This document shows positions 20,485 through 29,785 of a stretch of DNA of 62,728 nt, in pieces (the first letter of the stretch is position 1; the number at the start of each line of letters is the position of its first letter). The translations under genes were made by a program, and so were the position numbers. The stretch spans positions 1 to 62,728 of the forward strand of contig MHJU01000012.1 in NCBI GenBank assembly GCA_001818155.1, read 5' to 3'. The DNA comes from Candidatus Jacksonbacteria bacterium RIFCSPLOWO2_02_FULL_44_20. GTDB lineage: Bacteria; Patescibacteriota; Patescibacteriia; UBA9629. A model generated the notes under the pieces. The model saw nothing but the letters and a program-made list of their open reading frames with translations. It had not been told where the DNA came from and ran no database searches.

Positions 20485-21525
20485 TTATTGCATTTTTTCG
20501 CGAAGAGTTGCAATGATATTCTCTATCTCTCCGTTCAAAATTCTCTCAATCTGCCCCCAACTTTCTTTAATGCGGTGGTCGGTTACGCGATCTTGTGGAA
20601 AATTATAGGTGCGGATTTTTTCCGAACGATCTCCTGTGCCTATTTGTCCGCGCCTCTCGGCATCGTGTTCCTGTTTTTGCCGTTCGGCTTTTTGGGCCAA
20701 AAGGCGCGATTTCAAAATAGTAAAAGCGCGTTCCTTATTTTGCAGTTGAGACCGTTCATCTTGGCATGATACGACAAGCCCGGTTTTAAGATGCGTGATT
20801 CTCACAGCTGAATCGGTTGTATTCACGGATTGTCCTCCATGTCCGCTTGAACGAAACACGTCTATTCGCACGTCCTCCGTCTTGATCTCCACATCCACAT
20901 CTTCCGCTTTTGGAAGCACGGCGACTGTTGCGGTTGATGTATGAATTCTCCCGGATTTTTCGGTTTCAGGTATTCGCTGAACTCTATGCACGCCGCTTTC
21001 GTATTTTAATTTTGAATACGCGTTCTCGCCCTGAATTTCAAAAATAATCTCCTTAAATCCTCCTATCCCGATGCGGTTCTCGGAAAGAGTTTTCACGCGC
21101 CAGCCCTTATTTTCCGCATATCGCGCATACATTCGGAATAAATCTGCAGAAAAAAGAGAGGACTCGTCTCCTCCTGCGGCCGCTCGGATTTCAACAATAA
21201 TATCGCGTTTATCAAGCGGATTTTTCGGTTCTAAATCTCCCAACTTATTTTTGACACTCGTAATTTGACTTTTTAGATTTTCAATCTCCTCCTCCGCGAG
21301 CTCGCGCAATTCCACATCTTCAGCCGATTGCTCCGTTTCCTCTGCCTGCGAGAGATGATGATTCAGCATAGCGAGTTCTTTCGTATGCGCTATTTTCTTT
21401 TTTAGATCATTATATTCAATTGTGAGAGCGCGCAATCGCGATGAATCGCGCAAAACTTCCGGCTTTTGTATGTCAGTTTCAAGCTCATCTTGACGAATTG
21501 TAAGCGCGGCAATGTCGTATTCCAT
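20485..21525 (-). CDS. prfA: Peptide chain release factor 1
   Basis: [31 protein letters not shown]. Confidence 0.95.
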   Translation of the reverse strand: MEYDIAALTIRQDELETDIQKPEVLRDSSRLRALTIEYNDLKKKIAHTKELAMLNHHLSQAEETEQSAEDVELRELAEEEIENLKSQITSVKNKLGDLEPKNPLDKRDIIVEIRAAAGGDESSLFSADLFRMYARYAENKGWRVKTLSENRIGIGGFKEIIFEIQGENAYSKLKYESGVHRVQRIPETEKSGRIHTSTATVAVLPKAEDVDVEIKTEDVRIDVFRSSGHGGQSVNTTDSAVRITHLKTGLVVSCQDERSQLQNKERAFTILKSRLLAQKAERQKQEHDAERRGQIGTGDRSEKIRTYNFPQDRVTDHRIKESWGQIERILNGEIENIIATLREKMQ

Positions 21526-21557
21526 TTAAGAGCAATACTACCATTAGAGAAGTGAAC

Positions 21558-21586
21558 TTGACAAGTTCCACTCCCTTTGCTACATT
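21558..21586 (+). promoter_or_regulatory. Sigma-70-like promoter of hrcA
   Basis: TTGACA-17 bp-TACATT. Confidence 0.7.
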
Positions 21587-21611
21587 AGCAGACAAAGAGT
21601 TTGACTGCTAA
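21585..21611 (+). promoter_or_regulatory. CIRCE-like HrcA operator
   Basis: TTAGCAGAC-N9-GACTGCTAA versus consensus TTAGCACTC-N9-GAGTGCTAA; overlaps -10 region of hrcA promoter. Confidence 0.85.
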
Positions 21612-21630
21612 TTTTAAGGGACTCATATCT

Positions 21631-22326
21631 ATGCTGACTGACCGCCAGAGAACACTGTTAAACGCGCTCATGAATCAATATATTAAAACAGGAGAACCGA
21701 TCGGTTCGGAACTTCTTGTAGACACGTACCATCTTTCTGTTTCCTCCGCAACTGTAAGGAATGAAATGCTCGCGCTTGATACGCTCGGGTATCTTGAAAA
21801 ACTCCACACGTCGTCCGGCAGAGTTCCAACTGAAAAGGCGTATTCCTATTATGTTGCAGAGTATGCGAAAAACCCAGTGCTAAACGCCAGATACAAAGAA
21901 CGCTTATCACAACTGGTTCCAACTTCAAAATATCCGAGCTCGCGCGAAATCGTAAAAGACGTTTCACGAAACATTGCAGATATCGCGCATGAATTCATAC
22001 TCACGGCTTTTGCGGATAATGATTTTTACTACACAGGATTATCGCATCTTTTTACAAAACCGGAATACGGAGAAGCAGAGAGCATAAAAAATTTATCGGA
22101 AATTATTGATGCGTTTGACGCGACGTTAAAAGAATTATACCGCACAATTCCGGAAGAAACACATACGTTTATAGGGTCAAAAAATCCTATTGATAAAAGT
22201 TCCAGCTTAATCACAGTCCGCATCGGCGCGAACGGCCCGATTCTTGCGCTTCTTGGGCCTATGCGAATGCGGTATGATGTTAATATCGCTCTTTTAGAAT
22301 ATTGCCAGTCGTTATTGGCAGATTAA
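21631..22326 (+). CDS. hrcA: Heat-inducible transcription repressor HrcA
   Basis: MLTDRQRTLLNALMNQYIKTGEPIGSELL...SSATVRNEM...HTSSGRVPTEKAY. Confidence 0.93.
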   Translation: MLTDRQRTLLNALMNQYIKTGEPIGSELLVDTYHLSVSSATVRNEMLALDTLGYLEKLHTSSGRVPTEKAYSYYVAEYAKNPVLNARYKERLSQLVPTSKYPSSREIVKDVSRNIADIAHEFILTAFADNDFYYTGLSHLFTKPEYGEAESIKNLSEIIDAFDATLKELYRTIPEETHTFIGSKNPIDKSSSLITVRIGANGPILALLGPMRMRYDVNIALLEYCQSLLAD

Positions 22327-22337
22327 GAACTAAAAAT

Positions 22338-22829
22338 ATGGAAAACAATTCTCTACAACAACAAACGGAGCAAACGCAATCTGAAGAAATCACTGAACTG
22401 CAAAAAAAATGCGACGAGTATCTTGCCGGGTGGCAGAGGGCAAAAGCCGATTACAGCAATCGCGAAAAAGATATCGCGCGCGAAAAAACGGAATTCCTGA
22501 AATTCGGAAATGCGGCGCTGATTCTTGAGCTGATTCCGATTTTTGATAATTTTCGCGAGGCGATGATGCACATTCCAAACGAACATAAAACAGACGAGTG
22601 GGTTATGGGAATAGAACTCGTGAAAAAACAGATCAGCGATTTTCTCAAAAATTTTGGCGCGGAGACGTACGGAAAAGAAGGAGAAGCGTTTGATCCGAAT
22701 CTCTTTGAGGCGCTTGATGAGACAGACGCAGAAGAGGATAAAAAAGGAAAAATTGTGAAGGTTGTGCGGATGGGATATAAGCTCCACGGCCGGGTAATTC
22801 GCCCGAGCCAAGTGATTGTCGGTAAATAA
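22338..22829 (+). CDS. grpE: GrpE nucleotide exchange factor
   Basis: DYSNREKDIAREK...FDPNLFEAL...KGYKLHGRVIRPSQVIVGK. Confidence 0.92.
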   Translation: MENNSLQQQTEQTQSEEITELQKKCDEYLAGWQRAKADYSNREKDIAREKTEFLKFGNAALILELIPIFDNFREAMMHIPNEHKTDEWVMGIELVKKQISDFLKNFGAETYGKEGEAFDPNLFEALDETDAEEDKKGKIVKVVRMGYKLHGRVIRPSQVIVGK

Positions 22830-22906
22830 ATTTTAATTAAGAGCAAGTTGCGGGTTTAATAAATTTTTATTATTAAGCGCTGTACTTTGTCTCTCAACTT
22901 ACGCAT

Positions 22907-23332
22907 ATGTCTCTTATAAAATGGCAACCGGTGTTTGATGTTTTTGAAGATATTGACGGTTTCTTCGCAAGCGGAGGCCCTCGCCGCGCGATTTCCCGAA
23001 CCTTTGCTCCGGCCATAAACATTCGCGAGACCGACGACAGTGTGGTTGTAGAAACTCCGCTTCCGGGCATTGACCCTTCTAAGGTTGATATTACAATTGA
23101 AAACGACGTCTTGACGATTGAAGGCCGCGACGAGAAAAGGAGCGAAGTGGAAGAGCAGGATTATTCCCGCCGAGAGTGGACAATGCAGTCTTTTCATCGC
23201 TCTGTTGCTCTGCCTGTTGCAGTGCAGTCCGACGACGCGCAGGCATCGTATCAAAACGGCGTCTTGACGGTTACGATTCCGAAGCGCGAAGAGGCAAAGG
23301 CGAAGAAGGTTAGTGTGAAGGTGAAGGAGTAA
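22907..23332 (+). CDS. Hsp20/alpha-crystallin small heat-shock protein
   Basis: VETPLPGIDPSKVDITIENDVLTIEGRDE; GVLTVTIPK. Confidence 0.92.
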   Translation: MSLIKWQPVFDVFEDIDGFFASGGPRRAISRTFAPAINIRETDDSVVVETPLPGIDPSKVDITIENDVLTIEGRDEKRSEVEEQDYSRREWTMQSFHRSVALPVAVQSDDAQASYQNGVLTVTIPKREEAKAKKVSVKVKE

Positions 23333-23388
23333 AGTTGCCAAAAGAAAAAATGCCCATATCAATCAAGATATTGGCATTTGTCTCTCGC

Positions 23389-23541
23389 TTATTTGGGGTC
23401 CCTTATTAGGTAAACCCCAATTAAGAAAGAGATACAGCATATCCCTAAGCCTATAAGGCCATAGGGTTTTGGGACATCATTCCAAAACATTAATTGCAAC
23501 GTCCCAGATACTGCAATTAAGAAAGCTATACGGCCTTTCAT
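23389..23541 (-). CDS. 50-aa two-TM small membrane protein
   Basis: MKGRIAFLIAVSG..., preceded by AGGAGGTGAGAAAG SD and the GAA-repeat promoter. Confidence 0.6.
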   Translation of the reverse strand: MKGRIAFLIAVSGTLQLMFWNDVPKPYGLIGLGICCISFLIGVYLIRDPK

Positions 23542-23589
23542 CTTTCTCACCTCCTTTCTTTTTTGTAGAATGAGAAAAATGTTGAGCGC

Positions 23590-23630
23590 AGTATAGCACT
23601 TCTTCTTCTTCTTCTTCTTCTTCTTGTCAA
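23590..23630 (-). promoter_or_regulatory. Promoter with (GAA)8 in the spacer
   Basis: minus strand TTGACA-agaagaagaagaagaagaagaagaagtgc-TATACT, spacer 29 bp. Confidence 0.7.
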
Positions 23631-23656
23631 TAGATGAAGCGCAGAAGCCCATATGA

Positions 23657-24709
23657 ATGCAAAAAGACCGCTACAAACTTACCCAAGATATTTTAAAAAA
23701 AGTCGCTGAAATAGATGAGTTTAAGGGCGCGTGGATGAAATTAAAGTTGTTACACAGCCATATCCTTCCGCAATTGGAATGGGTAGCTCTGCTTCAATCC
23801 TCCGCATCTTCAACACGAATAGAAGGGTCAGAGATGAGCGACAAAGATGTAGAGGATTTTCTTCAAGGATTAAATATCCAAAAATTTAGGGATTGCGATA
23901 AACAGGAAGTGCAGGGATATAAAGAACTGTTGGAAACCGTATGTGCTAATTATGAAACCACACCCTTTACAGAAAATACGATAAAAGGTTTTCACAAGAT
24001 ATTGTTGCAGTACTCACAAAAAGATGAGCGTCATTTGGGAGAGTATAAAAAACATCCAAACACCGTGGTGGCGTTTGACGCAAACGGAAAACAACTCGGC
24101 ATTATTTTTAAAACCACAGAACCTTATCTAACGCCAAAAGAAATACAGGAATTACTGGAGCGTACAGGAGCTTGGATTCGCGGAGAAGATAAACATAGGC
24201 TTTTGATAATCGCGGAATTTATCGTAGACTTTCTTTCTATACATCCTTTTCAAGACGGCAATGGACGGCTTTCCCGCATTTTAACGAATTTTTTACTGTT
24301 GCAACATGGATACGAATTTGTGCGTTTTAGTTCTTTAGAGAGCGTGATAGAGAGTAACAAGCGATTATACTATCTTGCATTGCGCAGGAGCCAAAAGGAT
24401 CGCGGCAAAAAAAATGAAACGATAGAGCCGTGGATAAACTTTTTTTTAGACGTTTTGGTGACTATGACACGTACGTTAAAGCTGAAGGTGGAAGATAAAG
24501 GAATAAGTATACAAATTAGTGAACGAGAACAAAAAGTATTAGAATATGTAAACAAACATCAACGAGTTACAAGCACGGACGTAATGAACAAGTATTCAAT
24601 AGGTCAAAGAGCGGCGAGTAAAATTTTATTACAAATGGTAGAGAAGAAGCTATTGATTAGACAAGGAAAAGGGAAGAGAGATGCGTTTTATACGTTAAAT
24701 ATAATATAG
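23657..24709 (+). CDS. Fic-family AMPylase with C-terminal HTH
   Basis: HPFQDGNGRLSR Fic motif; N-terminal inhibitory-type STRIEGS; C-terminal winged-helix-like region. Confidence 0.92.
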   Translation: MQKDRYKLTQDILKKVAEIDEFKGAWMKLKLLHSHILPQLEWVALLQSSASSTRIEGSEMSDKDVEDFLQGLNIQKFRDCDKQEVQGYKELLETVCANYETTPFTENTIKGFHKILLQYSQKDERHLGEYKKHPNTVVAFDANGKQLGIIFKTTEPYLTPKEIQELLERTGAWIRGEDKHRLLIIAEFIVDFLSIHPFQDGNGRLSRILTNFLLLQHGYEFVRFSSLESVIESNKRLYYLALRRSQKDRGKKNETIEPWINFFLDVLVTMTRTLKLKVEDKGISIQISEREQKVLEYVNKHQRVTSTDVMNKYSIGQRAASKILLQMVEKKLLIRQGKGKRDAFYTLNII

Positions 24710-24742
24710 TTTAACGGAACTTTAACGGAACTTTAACGGAAC
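24710..24742 (+). repeat. Three tandem 11-bp repeats upstream of dnaK
   Basis: (TTTAACGGAAC)x3 immediately after Fic stop. Confidence 0.9.
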
Positions 24743-24820
24743 TAACTTTAATTTTGATTAACTAATCAGTTATACGCTGTACGGTAAATATGCTTTATAG
24801 CGTTGTAACTTTAACACTAC

Positions 24821-26767
24821 ATGTCAAAAATTCTTGGCATAGACCTTGGCACCACAAACTCCTGCATGGCAATTATGGAGGGCGGCGAGTCAAAGGTTTT
24901 GGAAAATAAAGAAGGGCAACGCACCACTCCGTCAATTGTTGCGGTTTCAAAATCAGGAGAGAGGATTGTCGGAGTCGCGGCAAAACGGCAATCGGTTACA
25001 AATCCGCAAAACACTCTGTATTCAGTGAAGCGGCTTATCGGGCGCAGGTTTGACGACAATGAAGTTCAGCGTTCCATAAAAACGCTTCCGTATGAAATCC
25101 GCAAACGCGGAGAAGGAGTGGAGGTGAAAATGGGCGACAAGTGGTATACGCCGCAGGAAATTTCCGCGATGATTTTGGTGAAACTGAAAAATGACGCTGA
25201 AGAAAAGACAGGAGAAAAAATCACAGAAGCCATCATCACATGCCCCGCGTACTTTGACGACTCGCAGAGAAAAGCCACAAAAGAAGCAGGAGAAATTGCC
25301 GGGCTGAACGTCCGACGCGTTATCAACGAACCGACCGCCGCCGCGCTCGCTTACGGTTTTGACAAAAAGAAAGACGAAAAAATCGCAGTGTACGATTTGG
25401 GCGGCGGTACTTTTGACATTTCTATACTAGAAGTTTCTTCTGATACAGTGGAAGTGAAAGCGACAAACGGCGACACGCATCTTGGTGGAGACGATTTTGA
25501 TCAGATACTCATGGAATGGATTGCCGACGAATTTAAGAAAGATCAAGGTATTGATTTAAGACAGGATAAACTCGCGCTTCAGCGAATCAAAGAAGCCGCA
25601 GAAAAAGCAAAAATTGAGCTCTCAACGCAGATGGAGGTGGAAATCAACCAGCCGTTTATTACAAGCGGCGCTGAAGGGCCGAAGCATCTTCTCTTAAAAC
25701 TCACGCGCGCGAATCTAGAACAGCTTGTCGGGCATTTAGTTGAGAAAACTCTTGGGCCGGTGAAAAAGGCGCTTGCGGACGCAAAACTTTCGCCAAAAGA
25801 TATGAACGAAGTGGTGATGGTTGGAGGAATGACTCGCATGCCTCTTGTTCTTGAAACAGTTGAAAAGTTCTTCGGCAAAAAACCGCACCTCGGCGTGAAT
25901 CCGGATGAAGTGGTTGCGGTCGGAGCCGCTGTGCAGGCCGGCGTTTTACAAGGGGATGTGAAGGATGTATTGTTGCTTGACGTAACGCCCCTTACTTTGG
26001 GAATTGAAACTTTGGGCGGAGTCCGGACGCCGCTTATTGAACGAAACACCACTATTCCGACCGCAAAATCGCAAGTTTTTTCAACAGCCGGAGACAGCCA
26101 GACGTCAGTTGAGATTCATGTTTTACAAGGCGAGCGCGAGATGTCCGGAGACAACAAGACGCTTGGCAAGTTTATTTTAGACGGAATTCCTCCGGCTCCC
26201 CGCGGCGTGCCGCAAGTTGAAGTAACTTTTGACATAGACGCAAACGGAATTTTGCATGTAACCGCAAAAGACAAGGCAACCGGAAAAGAACAGAAAATTA
26301 CGATTACAGGTTCAACAGGATTGTCAAAAGATGAAATTGAGCGTATGAAGCGCGATGCGGAATTGCACGCGGATGAGGACAAGAAAAAGAAAGAATTGAT
26401 TCAGGAGCGCAACACCGCAGAGAGCTTGGCGTACACAGCCGAGAAAACCGTGAAAGAGGCTGGCGACAAAATAAGCTCGGATGAGAAAAAGGATGTGGAA
26501 GATCATGTGAAAAAAGTGCGGGATACTTTAATCGGAGAGGATGCCGGCGCAATCAAACAAAGCGCCGAGACATTGGGCCAAGTTTTGCAGAAAATCGGCG
26601 CGAAGATGTATCAGGCGTCGCAAAGCGCCGAGGCTGAAGGCGGAGCCGGAACAGAAAGCGCAAGTCCATCCGGAGCCGGCGATCAATCAGAACAAGGAGA
26701 AAGTAAAAAAGATAATGTCGTGGAGGGGGAGTATGAGGAGGTGAAGGATGAGAAAAAGAGTGAGTAG
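24821..26767 (+). CDS. dnaK: Chaperone DnaK
   Basis: [28 protein letters not shown]. Confidence 0.98.
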   Translation: MSKILGIDLGTTNSCMAIMEGGESKVLENKEGQRTTPSIVAVSKSGERIVGVAAKRQSVTNPQNTLYSVKRLIGRRFDDNEVQRSIKTLPYEIRKRGEGVEVKMGDKWYTPQEISAMILVKLKNDAEEKTGEKITEAIITCPAYFDDSQRKATKEAGEIAGLNVRRVINEPTAAALAYGFDKKKDEKIAVYDLGGGTFDISILEVSSDTVEVKATNGDTHLGGDDFDQILMEWIADEFKKDQGIDLRQDKLALQRIKEAAEKAKIELSTQMEVEINQPFITSGAEGPKHLLLKLTRANLEQLVGHLVEKTLGPVKKALADAKLSPKDMNEVVMVGGMTRMPLVLETVEKFFGKKPHLGVNPDEVVAVGAAVQAGVLQGDVKDVLLLDVTPLTLGIETLGGVRTPLIERNTTIPTAKSQVFSTAGDSQTSVEIHVLQGEREMSGDNKTLGKFILDGIPPAPRGVPQVEVTFDIDANGILHVTAKDKATGKEQKITITGSTGLSKDEIERMKRDAELHADEDKKKKELIQERNTAESLAYTAEKTVKEAGDKISSDEKKDVEDHVKKVRDTLIGEDAGAIKQSAETLGQVLQKIGAKMYQASQSAEAEGGAGTESASPSGAGDQSEQGESKKDNVVEGEYEEVKDEKKSE

Positions 26768-26771
26768 GATT

Positions 26772-27236
26772 ATGGCTAAAAAACAGACAATGTATTTAGA
26801 GACGTCAGTGATTTCCGCGTATTTTGATTTTTGGAAAGGGAATCCTCCACAGCAACGCTATACGCGACAGTTCTGGAAAGAAATTGTGCCGCATCATCGT
26901 GTGTATATTTCCGATATTTGCTTGCAAGAGTTAAGTCAGGCTCAAGAAGAGTGGTATAGAAATTATTTGGATATACTGCGCGACATTGAGATTATTACTG
27001 CTACCATGACAGTGAATATTTTAGCGAGAAAGTATGTCAGCGCTGGGATTATTCCAAAAAATAAACTTAACGATGCAAATCATTTAGCGATTGCGTCGCT
27101 TCACAGAATGGACTTTCTTGTTTCGTGGAATCAGGAGCATATTGTGCGTCCGCATAAGATACATCAGGTAATCGTTTTTAACAGAAGTCAGAATATACAT
27201 ATTCCAACTATTGTAAAACCAAGTGATTTTTTATGA
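26772..27236 (+). CDS. PIN-domain protein (VapC-like)
   Basis: MYLETSVISAYFD, ISDICLQELSQA, NDANHLAIASLHRMDFLVSWN. Confidence 0.8.
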   Translation: MAKKQTMYLETSVISAYFDFWKGNPPQQRYTRQFWKEIVPHHRVYISDICLQELSQAQEEWYRNYLDILRDIEIITATMTVNILARKYVSAGIIPKNKLNDANHLAIASLHRMDFLVSWNQEHIVRPHKIHQVIVFNRSQNIHIPTIVKPSDFL

Positions 27237-27454
27237 GAAAAGAACCTTATTTTATGCAGGAATTACATAAACAGAGAGAGAGAGAGGCGCGTATTTTGCG
27301 GACGCGGTTTAGAGGGGACTTTAACGCGTATTGGCAATGGACTATGGGGTGTTTGACTAAGAGCTTGAAAGAACAGGGGTACCGTATAGAGAACAGTAAA
27401 AGTGGAGTTGGCCGCTTGATGAAAGAGCGAAATGCGCGCGTGAACAAGAAGTAA
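27233..27454 (+). CDS. 73-aa basic protein coupled to the PIN gene
   Basis: 4-bp overlap with PIN ORF, same strand. Confidence 0.5.
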   Translation: MRKEPYFMQELHKQREREARILRTRFRGDFNAYWQWTMGCLTKSLKEQGYRIENSKSGVGRLMKERNARVNKK

Positions 27455-27534
27455 AAGAAAAAAAGCTCCGTTCGCGCGTCATCAGTTTCTCTGGTTGATG
27501 AACGCGTTACTTAGAGCATTTTGTCATATTGAGA

Positions 27535-27741
27535 TTATTTTATTCTAAATTTTATCTCAATAAATCTTATCTCAATATGACTGATTCCTTCAACTACCAT
27601 TAGGGCGATTGTCCCAATGATAGTTGATAAAACAACAATCATTAACATCTTAGTGATTATGTGTACATTCTCTGGAATAAACCAGAGAAAAAATCCTCCT
27701 GCTAAGCAGGAGGACACAAATCCGATGAAAAATTTTTTCAT
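27535..27741 (-). CDS. 68-aa small membrane protein with leader related to 23389-23541
   Basis: MKKFFIGFVSSCLAGGFFLW..., SD AGGAGGTGAGAAAAATG. Confidence 0.55.
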   Translation of the reverse strand: MKKFFIGFVSSCLAGGFFLWFIPENVHIITKMLMIVVLSTIIGTIALMVVEGISHIEIRFIEIKFRIK

Positions 27742-27826
27742 TTTTCTCACCTCCTTTTTATGAGAAAAAATCGGCCGGGTTTTGGATTTGCATTATGCAG
27801 ACCAAGCCGATTCCAGAGAACAAAAC

Positions 27827-27855
27827 ACTATAGCACTTCTTCTTCTTCTTGTCAA
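27827..27855 (-). promoter_or_regulatory. Promoter with (GAA)4 in the spacer
   Basis: minus strand TTGACA-agaagaagaagaagtgc-TATAGT, spacer 17 bp. Confidence 0.8.
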
Positions 27856-27881
27856 GAGTAGAACGCAAAGAAGCATGACCT

Positions 27882-29027
27882 TTGGCAAAAGATTACTACA
27901 ACCTATTAGGCGTCTCAAAAAACTCTTCGGAAGAGGAGATTAAAAAAGCGTTCCGCGCGCTCGCTCATCAATATCATCCGGATAAAAAAAGCGGCAATGA
28001 AGCCAAGTTCAAGGAACTGAACGAAGCGTATCAAGTATTGAGCGATCCGGAAAAACGCAAAAAATACGATCAGTTCGGCGCGAGCTTTGAACAAATGGGC
28101 GGATGGGAATCCGCAACCGGCGGAGCGCACTGGGAAGATATAATGAACGCGTTTCGGCAAGGCGGCGCGCGCGCGGGCGGTAATTTTGGCGGCAATGAAT
28201 TTGCCGGATTTTCTTTTGATATCGGCGATATTTTCAGCGAGTTTTTCGGAGGTCGCGCGTCTTCGTCCAGCATGAGTGGCGCTAGTCGCTCGCGTTCATC
28301 TCGCGGAAGGGACATTGAGATCGCTATTGAGATTGAATTTTTAGAAGCCGTAACCGGCGCAGAACGCACGCTTGAATTGAAAAAGTTTGACAAGTGCTCG
28401 CGGTGCAAGGGCAATCGGGCAGAACCCGGAACTCCTCTTATCACATGCAAGGAGTGCGGAGGAAGAGGAGAGGTTTCGCAAACGCGGCAAACCATTCTTG
28501 GAGTTATGCGCACAAGCGGCCAGTGCGGAAAGTGTGGCGGCGAAGGCGTATTCCCGAAACTTAACTGCAAACACTGCAACGGAGACGGCATGGAACGCGT
28601 TGCAAAAAAAATCAAAGTGAGAATCCCGGCCGGCATTCAAAACGGAGAGGCGATTCGCATAAGCGGCGAAGGCGAGATTTCTGAAAACGCGGCGCGCTAT
28701 GGGGATTTATACGTCGGCGTCCGCATTCGCTCGCATCATAAATTTAAGAGGGATGGCGACGACATTCACTCAAGCGAACTGATCTCATTCACACAAGCCG
28801 CGCTCGGCGATAAAATTCGCGCGGACACGGCGCACGGAAAAGTTGAATTGAAAATTCCCGCAGGCACCGAGTCCGGCACTGCATTCAAATTGAAACACAA
28901 GGGCGTGCCTAGTTTGCGTGGCGGAGGAGAGGGAGATCATTATGTTACGGTAAAAATTGTTGTTCCTGAACGAGTAAGCGCAAAAGCTAAAAAATTATTG
29001 AATGAGTTAAAAGAAGAGGGGCTATGA
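27882..29027 (+). CDS. dnaJ: Chaperone DnaJ (TTG start)
   Basis: J domain YYNLLGVSKNSSEEEIKKAFRALAHQYHPDK; four CxxCxGxG zinc motifs. Confidence 0.95.
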   Translation: MAKDYYNLLGVSKNSSEEEIKKAFRALAHQYHPDKKSGNEAKFKELNEAYQVLSDPEKRKKYDQFGASFEQMGGWESATGGAHWEDIMNAFRQGGARAGGNFGGNEFAGFSFDIGDIFSEFFGGRASSSSMSGASRSRSSRGRDIEIAIEIEFLEAVTGAERTLELKKFDKCSRCKGNRAEPGTPLITCKECGGRGEVSQTRQTILGVMRTSGQCGKCGGEGVFPKLNCKHCNGDGMERVAKKIKVRIPAGIQNGEAIRISGEGEISENAARYGDLYVGVRIRSHHKFKRDGDDIHSSELISFTQAALGDKIRADTAHGKVELKIPAGTESGTAFKLKHKGVPSLRGGGEGDHYVTVKIVVPERVSAKAKKLLNELKEEGL

Positions 29028-29785
29028 ATACGCCACATATTCTCGGTGTTCGCGTGGATGATATTTCGCTCCAAGATGCTCTGCAGAATATAGAGATGGA
29101 GCTGTCGTCTTCCGCTTCACAAAATTTTGTTGTTACTCCAAACCCAGAGATATGCCTTTTAGCAGAAAAGAACGAAGAGTATCGTCGCCATATTCTTGGG
29201 TTGGCGTTCTTGGCTTTGCCTGATGGCTTCGGATTAAAAATTGCCGCGTGGATACTTGGCACTCGTTTGAAGAATCGTGTAACAGGCGTTGACTTTATTT
29301 ATGGACTCATGGAACGCGCCAGTCAAAAAGGTTGGCGCGTTTTTTTGTTTGGAGGAGAGGGCGTGGCTCTCCGATGTGCTCAAATTTTAATGGGGCGATA
29401 TCGGGGGTTGAAGGTTGTTGGAACCTTGGATGGTGAAATTACAAATTACAAATTACAAATTACAAATAAAATCCAAATTTCAAATGATCAAATTGTTGAA
29501 ACTATCAATCAAGCGCGACCAGATATTTTGCTCGTTGCTCTTGGAGCTCCGAAGCAGGAGAAGTGGATTGCGGAAAATCTTCCCAGACTTCCATCAGTGA
29601 AACTTGCCATTGGGGTAGGAGGCACATTTGATTTTATCGCGGGACGCATAAAGCGCGCGCCAAAAATACTGCGCTCAAAAGGATTGGAATGGTTCTGGCG
29701 GTTGGTAATACAGCCGTGGCGGCTCCATCGCATCTACAACGCTACCTTGAGATTTCTCTTTACAGTGCTACTATGGAAAGTGCGG
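29024..29785 (+). CDS. WecG/TagA/CpsF glycosyltransferase (reads in frame into NUDIX ORF)
   Basis: VVTPNPEICLLA, LPDGFGLKIAA, VALGAPKQEKWI, GVGGTFDFIAGRIKRAP. Confidence 0.88.
29436..29494 (+). repeat. 7-bp tandem A/T repeat inside wecG-like CDS
   Basis: (acaaatt)x4 then aaaatccaaatttcaaatgatcaaatt, encodes ITNYKLQITNKIQISN. Confidence 0.75.

Noticed and set aside
22353-22846. Minus-strand ORFs opposite grpE
   Set aside because: Shadow ORFs of a clear GrpE gene; composition is low-information.
23590-23630. GAA/CTT run as an assembly artefact or simple low-complexity sequence
   Set aside because: A second, shorter homologous copy at 27827 with intact -35 and -10 boxes argues for a real promoter repeat, though read-level repeat counts are still needed.
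23542-23652. Lys-rich extension MGFCASSIDKKKKKKKKK on the 23389 ORF
   Set aside because: It is translation of the GAA promoter repeat; the SD-supported start is MKGRIAF at 23541.
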